Assembly (NCBI GenBank): GCA_029931995.1
Contig: JAOZQX010000123.1
Coordinates: 1-5,445 of the forward strand
Length of the DNA: 5,445 bases
Reading direction: 5' to 3'
From: Bacteroidales bacterium
Lineage (GTDB): Bacteria > Bacteroidota > Bacteroidia > Bacteroidales > GCA-2711565
In this document: positions 1-5,216 of the stretch, in pieces
Layout of the letters: each line of letters starts with the position of its first letter
How positions within the stretch are numbered: position 1 is the first letter of the stretch
Made by a program: the position numbers and the translations under genes
The notes under the pieces: generated by a model
The model's database searches: none
Told to the model about the DNA's origin: nothing
The model's input: the letters and a program-made list of their open reading frames with translations, nothing else

Positions 1-222
1 CAAGAGCTTCTCAGTCAATACAAATTTTATGTTTATGCTCGACCCAATTATAAAATGGGAGAGTATAAAAATCATCCGAGAGTAAAGGTCTTCAACGCGC
101 CGCAAATGGAAATTTCCTCCAGTTTCATTCGTAAATCAATCAAAACAAAAAAGGAAGTACAATATTTGTTACCTCCAAAACTTGATGAGTATATCAAGGA
201 AATGCATTTCTACGAGAAATGA
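1..222 (+). CDS. nadD: Nicotinate-nucleotide adenylyltransferase NadD, C-terminal part (5' end outside window)
   Basis: Reading frame 1 is open from the first base to a TGA at 220-222 and gives 73 residues of a protein whose start lies before the window. NadD transfers AMP from ATP to nicotinate mononucleotide, making deamido-NAD in the cytoplasm for NAD synthesis. The fragment carries the family's C-terminal signature ISSSFIR (fragment residues 38-44), the counterpart of the ISST.IR nucleotidyltransferase motif that contacts ATP. It is followed by the usual short helical end with LLPPKLDEYI. Upstream, YVYARPNY and a VKVFNAP strand fit the region before that motif. Family members are about 190-200 residues, so roughly the last third is present. 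The N-terminal GxFxPxHxGH motif cannot be checked here. The next gene is convergent, 66 bases away. The symbol is given from motif recognition; another adenylyltransferase of the same fold is possible but less likely. Confidence 0.85.
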   Translation, partial: QELLSQYKFYVYARPNYKMGEYKNHPRVKVFNAPQMEISSSFIRKSIKTKKEVQYLLPPKLDEYIKEMHFYEK

Positions 223-274
223 GCTGCGAGAATTTACTTCAATAATAAAATTATTAGATAAAAAATAATGCTCT

Positions 275-304
275 TGCAAAAAACATGTTTATAATTTTTT
301 TGCA
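275..304. other. AT-rich inverted repeat between convergent nadD and AsmA-like genes
   Basis: TGCAAAAAA at 275-283 pairs perfectly with TTTTTTGCA at 296-304 across a 12-base spacer, and the spacer edge includes the palindrome AAACATGTTT (281-290). The repeat straddles the TAA of the minus-strand gene (289-291). It could help end transcription of the two convergent genes, but the stem is nearly all A-T and no separate T-run follows it, so a terminator role is only a guess. A second A-T palindrome lies at 241-255 (AATAAT, AAA, ATTATT). Confidence 0.3.
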
Positions 305-3066
305 GTTTCAATTAATTGATCACCTTCTTCTTTTGCTTTTTGTAATAATTGATCAGCCTTAATTGTGGCTTCTTTTTCTATTTTTGTTGCCTTTTTTTCA
401 GCTTCATCGCGTACTTTATCAGCTGCTTTTTTTGCTACATTTTGTAATAATTTTATTTGATTGCTGGCTTTATCTTCAATTTTTTTAGCTTGAATTTCCG
501 CTTCTGCTCTTACTTTATCGGCGGAGGCTTTTGCTAATTCTTTGATTTGTTTGGCTTTTTCATCAGCCTTGGTCATTAATTCTACAGCTTGCTTTTCTGC
601 TTTTAAAATGGCTTCTTGTTTTGCTTTATCTACTTTTTCCGTTGCTTGTTTTTTTGCATTTATGCCTGGTTTGGCTAAATCAAATGCAATTTTAGGATTT
701 GTAACATGTCCCGTTATCTTAGCATTAATATTTATAAAATCAGATGCTTTTAAATCCACTCCTAAATTTTCAGTTTTTGCGTGAAGGTCGTTTAATACCT
801 GACCTGCATCTCCTAATTCGGATTTTGGAAGAGAAATTTGCATGAGGTAATCAATGCCTTGGTCGGTATTTTGCACTCCTTGAATGGTGGCTTTTAAATT
901 TTTAAATTCGATATCAAAAGGTTTGGCTTCAACCCGACCATTATTAATATTAAAATGCAGATCGATATCTTTTAAGCTGAGAGATTTTAGGTCGTCAAGT
1001 TTAAGCAGACTGCCCACTTTATTTAAAATTTCTGAATTTTCTAAACGGATATTTTTACTGCTGATATGTCCTTTTGCATTGATGCTTTTCAAATCGGGCA
1101 TCATATTCTTATTTAATAAACAGTCGTAATAAACAACGGAAGCCGAAAATGTTCCGGCGCATTTTTCAGCAATAGGTGCAAGTAATTTAAGGGTGCTAAA
1201 AGTGCTGGCCGTTTTTTTAATATCCAGTTCTTGAATATTCAAACCTAAACCAATCTTAGCTTTGGAGGCATCCAGTGTTTCATAAGAACCGATCATAGCC
1301 ATGTTTCCGTCAAGCATATTCATAGTCACATCCTTCATCTCAACTTTTGCATCTTTTATGATTATATCACCTTTTATATCTGTAATTTCCGCCTTATTAT
1401 ACAAGGCTTTTTTAATATTTGAAGACAATACAAAATCAATGTTTGAAGGAACTTCGAAAGTATTGATGGTAGTGTCTTCTGTATTTTCGACGTCCTCATT
1501 TTCATCGCTTATTAATTCATCCAAATCAATGAAGTTTGAATGTAAATTGAAGTTTCCTTTCAAATCCTCATCCTTAAAAAAATAGGCTAAATAGTTGTCC
1601 AGTTTACCATCCAAATGGAAATCACTTTTCCCAAATTTAGCCTCCAGTTTTTTCAGATTCAGCTGTTGGGGTTGCAGATTTAAATGCGCCTCGTTTATTG
1701 AAAACCCTTCCGGAAGATCATTACTTTTATAAGAAATCTCTTTAGCTTTTATTTCTCCTTGCGCTATAAAATTGGTATAGTTTTTTTCTTCAAGAGCAGA
1801 GATTCTTCCATTGAGTTTTATGTCGGATGTAACTAATCCACTCAAATCAACGCCCTCCATTGGGAAAGTGTTTTTTAGATTGCCAAAATCCAGTTTTCCA
1901 TTGAGCGTTCCAACAATAGTTGGATCGCTAATTGGGGTCGAAATTTTTAGATGAACATCAATCAGATTATCCTCAACTGTGAGATGGAATTTCTTCAAGT
2001 CAATTTTGGTATGATCTGCCTTCCCATCCATATTAGTTACATTTAGACCTATGTTCACCTCCTCAACGGAACCTGGTAAATCAGCATAGCTGAACCTGCC
2101 GTCCTCAATGTTTAGCTTAAGGTCGAAACCCGGTGTTTGCTCTTTATTGTAATTCCCATTTATGTTCGCTGATAAATTCACTAAACCACTAGCATGCAAA
2201 TCAGTAAAATGCTCATTATAGAGTGAGGGTATTACTGAGAGGAAATTTTTAAATTCATTTTCTTTGGCCTCAACACCTAAATTTAGCTTAATGTTGTCAC
2301 CTGTCATTTCGATCTCTCCGTTCAGGTGAAAGTCCAATTTGTTCAATTTAGTTTCAATCTGACTAAAGGTATATTTGGATTTAACCAAATTACTTTCAAT
2401 CTCACCATTGATGGTCAACACAGCATGCTCCACATAATCAGAACCTCCATAGTTAAAACTAAAATCTGTTGCTTTTATATCTGTTTTTAAGTTGGCAAAA
2501 TCAGCCGACATATCACCCGAAAGAACAGCCCAAAACCCTTTTAAGTTGGCTTTAATCCCTGTGCTTTTATCCTCATAAATGAATGCCCCATTTTTGATAA
2601 GAACATGTTCCAGATTTAATTTAAACTCAGAAGATGCCTGAGATGCAGATACTTGTGGCTCACTTATTTTTGCAATATCCCAGTTTGATTTTCCATTTTT
2701 CAGCACTTTCGTGTGAATTTTGGGTTGGTCAATTCGGATAGATTTCACACTAAATTTATCACTGTTCAAACTCAAGAGGCCCACTCTTATCTCCAGTTTT
2801 TTGATTTTTGCGAGCGGTTCTGCTTCAAATTCACCTTCTCCAATTATACTCAAATCATGCATCACAAAATTCAAATTTGGGAAGGCAGTGAAAAAGCTCA
2901 AACTGAATTTTCCAAAATCAACCTGAGCATTTACATTTTTATTTATTTCTGTTTTGGCAATTTCAACCAATTTAGCTTTGAAAATGAAAGGTGCTGTAAA
3001 TAAAATGGCTGCAAAAATCAACAGGGTGATAGCGCCCCATTTAATTAGTTTCATTAAAGATCTCAT
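289..3066 (-). CDS. AsmA-like envelope protein with 11-residue-repeat C-terminal tail
   Basis: This 925-residue protein resembles the AsmA-like proteins of Bacteroidota. AsmA-family proteins (AsmA, TamB, YhdP and relatives) sit in the inner membrane, extend into the periplasm and help maintain the outer membrane, probably by moving lipids. One membrane segment lies near the N-terminus (about residues 11-30), followed by a typical entry FSLSFFTAFPNLNFVMHDL (54-72). A long beta-rich body of alternating strands runs to about residue 800. The stretch from about 580 to 800, with MMPDLKSINAKG, LKSLSLKDIDLHF and ITGHVTNPKIAFD, matches the AsmA-like C-terminal region. A short acidic linker interrupts the body at about 519-533. 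Residues 803-925 are Lys/Ala/Glu-rich helix, listed separately. Two cysteines (C636, C649) lie in the periplasmic part. The ATG at 3064-3066 is used; a second ATG at 3052-3054 (Met5) gives a more typical short N-terminus and is equally possible, since neither has a clear ribosome site. The substrate is not known. Confidence 0.85.
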   Translation of the reverse strand: MRSLMKLIKWGAITLLIFAAILFTAPFIFKAKLVEIAKTEINKNVNAQVDFGKFSLSFFTAFPNLNFVMHDLSIIGEGEFEAEPLAKIKKLEIRVGLLSLNSDKFSVKSIRIDQPKIHTKVLKNGKSNWDIAKISEPQVSASQASSEFKLNLEHVLIKNGAFIYEDKSTGIKANLKGFWAVLSGDMSADFANLKTDIKATDFSFNYGGSDYVEHAVLTINGEIESNLVKSKYTFSQIETKLNKLDFHLNGEIEMTGDNIKLNLGVEAKENEFKNFLSVIPSLYNEHFTDLHASGLVNLSANINGNYNKEQTPGFDLKLNIEDGRFSYADLPGSVEEVNIGLNVTNMDGKADHTKIDLKKFHLTVEDNLIDVHLKISTPISDPTIVGTLNGKLDFGNLKNTFPMEGVDLSGLVTSDIKLNGRISALEEKNYTNFIAQGEIKAKEISYKSNDLPEGFSINEAHLNLQPQQLNLKKLEAKFGKSDFHLDGKLDNYLAYFFKDEDLKGNFNLHSNFIDLDELISDENEDVENTEDTTINTFEVPSNIDFVLSSNIKKALYNKAEITDIKGDIIIKDAKVEMKDVTMNMLDGNMAMIGSYETLDASKAKIGLGLNIQELDIKKTASTFSTLKLLAPIAEKCAGTFSASVVYYDCLLNKNMMPDLKSINAKGHISSKNIRLENSEILNKVGSLLKLDDLKSLSLKDIDLHFNINNGRVEAKPFDIEFKNLKATIQGVQNTDQGIDYLMQISLPKSELGDAGQVLNDLHAKTENLGVDLKASDFININAKITGHVTNPKIAFDLAKPGINAKKQATEKVDKAKQEAILKAEKQAVELMTKADEKAKQIKELAKASADKVRAEAEIQAKKIEDKASNQIKLLQNVAKKAADKVRDEAEKKATKIEKEATIKADQLLQKAKEEGDQLIETAKKL
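307..603 (-). repeat. Nine hendecad (11-residue) repeats encoded at the AsmA-like C-terminus
   Basis: Residues 822-920 of the AsmA-like protein divide into nine consecutive 11-residue units with the pattern x-A-x-x-x-A-x-x-(I/V/L)-x-x. Alanine is at position 2 in all nine (A823, 834, 845, 856, 867, 878, 889, 900, 911). Position 6 is Ala in seven, with I871 and G915 as exceptions. Position 9 is always Ile, Val or Leu. The rest is mostly Lys, Glu, Asp and Gln. The best-conserved pair is units 849-857 (ADKVRAEAE) and 882-890 (ADKVRDEAE), three units apart. Such spacing predicts a long amphipathic helix or right-handed coiled coil. At DNA level the copies have diverged, so this is an old protein repeat, not a recent tandem duplication. 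Confidence 0.85.
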
Positions 3067-3089
3067 GGTCTGCTAAATTTTTAGAAGTT

Positions 3090-3097
3090 TAAATATA
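3090..3097 (-). promoter_or_regulatory. Possible -7 box for the AsmA-like gene
   Basis: On the minus strand these bases read TATATTTA, one base from the Bacteroidota -7 consensus TAnnTTTG. A TTA (minus strand of 3117-3119) lies 19 bases upstream, one base from the TTG expected at -33. The box is 23 bases before the ATG. In AT-rich DNA such a match can arise by chance. Confidence 0.35.
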
Positions 3098-3116
3098 TCA
3101 AATTTTATTGAATGAT

Positions 3117-3124
3117 TAACTTTG
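3117..3124 (+). promoter_or_regulatory. TAnnTTTG -7 promoter box directly before the Dus GTG start
   Basis: TAACTTTG matches the Bacteroidota sigma-A -7 consensus TAnnTTTG exactly. Only four bases (CGGC) separate it from the GTG start at 3129, so transcription would begin at or very near the start codon and leave almost no leader. No TTG stands at the expected -33 distance; the nearest TTG (3108-3110) is far too close. The same bases overlap the putative -33 element of the divergent AsmA-like gene. Confidence 0.6.
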
Positions 3125-3128
3125 CGGC

Positions 3129-4073
3129 GTGAGTGAAGCACCTTTTATATATTTGGCTCCCTTGGAGGGCTGTACCGAAATCGAATTCCGCAATGTTTTT
3201 GCAAAGCATTTTGGTGGTGTAGATGCAACTATTGCGCCTTTTATATCCCTGAATCATCATGGAATAAACGAGAAGGTTCGGAAATGGAATGTTCCTAATA
3301 TTGAGATGCAAGGGATGAAAACCATTCCGCAGTTTTTGGGGCGAAACGTTCAAGATTTTTATCATCTGGTACAATGGGTAAAGCAAAAAGGCTATGACGA
3401 AATAAATTGGAATTTGGGATGCCCATCAAAACGAGTTATTAAAAAAGGCAGAGGAAGTGGGCAATTAAAATTTCCTGACGAGATAAAACAATTTTTGGAT
3501 GAGGTGCTTCCCAATATCGATATTAAATTTTCGATAAAAACCCGTTTGGGTTTTGAAAATCCTGAAGAATGTTTTCAATTATTTGAACTTTTTAATCAAT
3601 ATCCTTTGAGCGAAATTATTCTCCATTCCCGTATTGGAAAACAAATGTATACCAGCGAAGTCAATCTTGATTATTTTGAAGAATGCCTTCGTTTATCAAA
3701 AAATGAATTGGTGTATAATGGAGATATTATAAGAACTGACGATTTTAAAATGCTAAAAGATCGTTTCCCTTCGGTGAAGCGTTTTATGATTGGCAGAGGC
3801 TTATTAAAAGATCCTTTCTTGGCCGAAAAAATAAAAGGCATCATTGAGCCCCAATCAGCTTTTGACAAAGCCCGATTTATAAATTTTTATGAAGAATTGT
3901 TCGAAGTCTTCGATCATAAATTTTGGAATAAACATGAGTTGATGGGAAAAATGAAAGAGTATTGGTTGTCCTTTTCTTACCTTTTTGAAAACCGAGATGA
4001 AGTCTCCAAATATGTGATTCGGAGCAAGGATATGGAAGAATTTAAAGCAAGAACAGAAGAAGTTTTGGCTTAA
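3129..4073 (+). CDS. tRNA-dihydrouridine synthase (Dus family), GTG start
   Basis: This 314-residue flavoenzyme reduces uridines in the tRNA D-loop to dihydrouridine with FMN and NADPH in the cytoplasm. Family landmarks appear in order. APLEGCTE (10-17) corresponds to the N-terminal APMxGxT FMN loop. NWNLGCPSK (93-101) holds the catalytic proton donor Cys98. FSIKTRLG (134-141) contains the FMN-site lysine K137. ILHSR (164-168) has the conserved His166. YNGDI (196-200) and IGRGLLKDPF (221-230) bind the FMN phosphate. The rest (about 240-314) is the helical tRNA-binding domain. Length and the tail segment GKMKEYWLSF recall E. coli DusC, which modifies U16, but subgroup and position cannot be settled by eye, so no symbol is given. 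The GTG is the only workable start: a stop (TAA, 3117-3119) lies just upstream in frame, and the next start codons would cut into the barrel. The gene diverges from the AsmA-like gene and converges on the DUF4395 gene. Confidence 0.93.
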   Translation: MSEAPFIYLAPLEGCTEIEFRNVFAKHFGGVDATIAPFISLNHHGINEKVRKWNVPNIEMQGMKTIPQFLGRNVQDFYHLVQWVKQKGYDEINWNLGCPSKRVIKKGRGSGQLKFPDEIKQFLDEVLPNIDIKFSIKTRLGFENPEECFQLFELFNQYPLSEIILHSRIGKQMYTSEVNLDYFEECLRLSKNELVYNGDIIRTDDFKMLKDRFPSVKRFMIGRGLLKDPFLAEKIKGIIEPQSAFDKARFINFYEELFEVFDHKFWNKHELMGKMKEYWLSFSYLFENRDEVSKYVIRSKDMEEFKARTEEVLA

Positions 4074-4084
4074 AAATCTCACAA

Positions 4085-4121
4085 AAAAGCCCCCAATTTG
4101 TGAGGGCTTTTCTGTTTTTTT
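4085..4121. terminator. Bidirectional Rho-independent terminator between convergent Dus and DUF4395 genes
   Basis: AAAAGCCC (4085-4092) pairs perfectly with GGGCTTTT (4104-4111) across an 11-base loop. On the plus strand the stem is followed by a T-run at 4115-4121, twelve bases after the Dus stop. On the minus strand the opposite arm continues into TTTTTT (complement of 4083-4088), serving the gene ending at 4145. Position between two converging stop codons and T-runs on both sides support use in both directions. Confidence 0.85.
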
Positions 4122-4144
4122 ATCTTAAGTCTAGCATCTGTCTT

Positions 4145-4801
4145 CTAAAACATTTCATTCAACATCTTCCACAAATCTTGCGGAGCTTCTTTGAAGCTAT
4201 CGTTAAACATAAATACTGAAGCTATAACAAAGACAATAAATGCAAAAACGATCAGAATTTGTATCCAGGAAGTTTTTTGTATCTCATGTCTGTCTTTTAC
4301 CTCACAAACTTCGCCCGGACAATATTGCGCCTTCTTTTTATAAATCCAATGATAGGCTAAACAACCCAAACAAATGCCAAAGGATGATTCAAAAAGCATG
4401 AATATTAGGCAAAATAAACAAAGCAGTCCGGTGATAATACTATATGAATTTAGCACGATTAGAAGTACAAACATCAAAGCTGCCATGAATAAACCAAGGA
4501 TCCAGGCAAACTTTTTTTGTGGGGCACCTACATAATCTGGTACTTGTCTGCGGACGATTAAACGCCCAATAATTAGTGTAGGAGAAAAGCGGGGATTTAT
4601 AAAAACCCGTATAATGAAATCAACAAGGAAGGCTACAACAAAATACTTTAGCATGGTGAAATCGCCTTTTAAAATAACAATCATTATGGCGATTAACATG
4701 AATACAAACAAAATTCCTGATGATGCTCTTACTTCACGTTCATTCAATACAGGAATGGTATAACCTTTTACGTCTTCTCCAAATTTTATTAGTTTACTCA
4801 T
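4145..4801 (-). CDS. DUF4395 family integral membrane protein
   Basis: This 218-residue protein resembles DUF4395, a membrane family of unknown function. Family-like features are an N-terminal VLNEREVRA (18-26), the block DFIIRVFINPRFSP (61-74) ending its first membrane pair, then VGAPQKKFAWILGL (91-104), and FGICLGCLAY (141-150). Hydrophobic segments at about 29-45, 50-67, 100-118, 121-138 and 178-199 suggest five membrane passes. Four cysteines stand out: C144 and C147 as CLGC at the end of the fourth segment, and C161 and C166 as CPGEVC in the following loop, a possible redox or metal site. The ATG at 4799-4801 follows an A-rich leader of two A7 runs with no Shine-Dalgarno site, usual for this phylum. 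The gene stands alone: the Dus gene converges on it, and 415 bases without a gene lie upstream. In other bacteria DUF4395 is sometimes found near thioredoxin-like genes, but no such neighbour is seen here. Confidence 0.85.
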   Translation of the reverse strand: MSKLIKFGEDVKGYTIPVLNEREVRASSGILFVFMLIAIMIVILKGDFTMLKYFVVAFLVDFIIRVFINPRFSPTLIIGRLIVRRQVPDYVGAPQKKFAWILGLFMAALMFVLLIVLNSYSIITGLLCLFCLIFMLFESSFGICLGCLAYHWIYKKKAQYCPGEVCEVKDRHEIQKTSWIQILIVFAFIVFVIASVFMFNDSFKEAPQDLWKMLNEMF

Positions 4802-4820
4802 CTTTTTTTAGTTTTTTTAG

Positions 4821-4828
4821 TAAATATA
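4821..4828 (-). promoter_or_regulatory. Possible -7 box for the DUF4395 gene
   Basis: The minus strand reads TATATTTA, one base from TAnnTTTG and identical to the box proposed for the AsmA-like gene. It lies 19 bases before the ATG. No TTG is seen at the -33 distance, so the call rests on this box and its position alone. Confidence 0.3.
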
Positions 4829-4915
4829 TTACGATTGATGATTTGATGTTGCAGCCGAAAGTAGCTGTTTTGGAAATACCTTAGAAATAATTATGATTTA
4901 TTTAACATTTTCAAG

Positions 4916-4957
4916 TTCCCTTCCTTAGCTGGAGGAGAATTATAAATTTTTAATTCT
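4916..4957. repeat. Two overlapping inverted repeats (hairpins)
   Basis: TTCCCTTCC (4916-4924) pairs with GGAGGAGAA (4931-4939) around the loop TTAGCT, with one C-A mismatch and one G-U pair. The second arm overlaps a further stem, AGAATTA (4936-4942) with TAATTCT (4951-4957), so the two folds exclude each other. The pair recalls the CCCCTCC/GGAGGGG hairpins scattered between genes in many Bacteroidota; that likeness is from memory. No gene ends nearby on the plus strand, so a terminator role is not supported. Confidence 0.5.
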
Positions 4958-5015
4958 AAAATCGTTAATCCATGTTCGGTGTTCAGTATTCAAAAGAATG
5001 TCGAACAAGGAAAGA

Positions 5016-5028
5016 CGAAGTGACTTCG
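5016..5028. repeat. Perfect 13-base palindrome CGAAGT-G-ACTTCG
   Basis: Two perfect 6-base arms flank a single G. The arm CGAAGT is the same core as the TGTCGAAGT tandem at 5129-5148, and a related TGTCGAAC lies just upstream at 4999-5006, so it probably belongs to the same repeat family. A protein-binding role cannot be judged from one copy. Confidence 0.5.
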
Positions 5029-5058
5029 CCTATCTAACACCTTGCATTAAAATGAAAA

Positions 5059-5077
5059 AGCTCCCAATTAGGGGGCT
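5059..5077 (-). terminator. Degenerate terminator-like hairpin
   Basis: AGCTCCC (5059-5065) faces GGGGGCT (5071-5077) across a 5-base loop. On the minus strand the stem has one A-C mismatch and runs into TTTTTC, terminator-like for transcription coming from the right. On the plus strand the odd pair is a tolerated G-U but no T-run follows. A much stronger terminator at 5164-5201 already serves the gene to the right, so this may be a back-up or a relic. Confidence 0.4.
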
Positions 5078-5113
5078 CTCAGATATACTATAATTTCTTG
5101 ATAGCTCACTGGG

Positions 5114-5148
5114 CACTTGTACTGAGCCTGTCGAAGTATGTCGAAGTG
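5114..5148. repeat. CTGAGCCTGTCGAAG-type intergenic repeat with tandem TGTCGAAGT units
   Basis: TGTCGAAGTA (5129-5138) is followed directly by TGTCGAAGTG (5139-5148), a 10-base tandem differing in one base. It sits in ACTGAGCCTGTCGAAG, a word I recall as a frequent intergenic repeat in many bacterial genomes. The stretch can fold: CACTT (5114-5118) with AAGTG (5144-5148), and inside it TACT (5120-5123) with AGTA (5135-5138). Function is unknown. Confidence 0.6.
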
Positions 5149-5163
5149 AAAGCGAAATTAGAT

Positions 5164-5201
5164 TAAAAGGGCTTGCACCCCGTAGGGTGCAAGCCCTTTT
5201 A
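5164..5201. terminator. Strong bidirectional-looking terminator with perfect 17-bp stem
   Basis: A 17-base arm at 5164-5180 (core GGGCTTGCACCC) pairs without mismatch with 5185-5201, leaving a 4-base loop CGTA. The stem carries terminal A4/T4 on both strands. It begins 15 bases past the stop of the minus-strand nucleoside phosphorylase gene, so it most likely ends that transcript. Facing the other way there is no gene to end, because the next one to the left is also on the minus strand. Confidence 0.85.
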
Positions 5202-5216
5202 CGGAAATAAATTTTT

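Larger units (their letters stand above)
4802..5216. other. Gene-free 415-base intergenic stretch of hairpins and short repeats
   Basis: No reading frame here looks like a protein. From left to right the stretch holds the A-rich leader and possible promoter of the DUF4395 gene (4802-4828), a small hairpin CAGC/GCTG (4852-4867), a longer hairpin (4916-4939) overlapping an A-T stem (4936-4957), a TGTCGAAC motif (4999-5006), the palindrome CGAAGT-G-ACTTCG (5016-5028), a G/C hairpin (5059-5077), a TGTCGAAGT tandem (5129-5148) and a strong terminator (5164-5201). No tRNA, rRNA or known riboswitch is recognisable. The overall look is of decayed intergenic repeat elements of the kind common in Bacteroidota. 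Confidence 0.7.

Noticed and set aside
307..603. Possible recent DNA tandem repeat or CRISPR-like array in the AsmA-like tail
   Set aside because: The periodicity is at protein level (33 bases per unit). The DNA copies are diverged and there are no identical repeats with unique spacers.
542..3003. Several plus-strand open frames of 68-96 codons opposite the AsmA-like gene
   Set aside because: They are antisense shadows of a clear 925-codon gene, rich in Phe, Ser and Leu as expected from the complement of Lys/Glu/Asn-rich coding sequence.
3105..4082. Minus-strand open frames opposite the Dus gene
   Set aside because: The plus-strand frame carries all Dus motifs in order. The antisense frames have no domain features or start signals.
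4830..4915. Possible small RNA or riboswitch upstream of the DUF4395 gene
   Set aside because: Only one short stem (CAGC/GCTG, 4852-4867) is seen, with no recognisable aptamer core, and it lies outside the likely transcript leader.
4972..5037. Tiny plus-strand frame (ATG to TAA, 21 residues) downstream of a GGAGGAG sequence
   Set aside because: The purine-rich sequence lies more than 30 bases before the ATG and is part of a hairpin arm, and the frame is made of repeat sequence.
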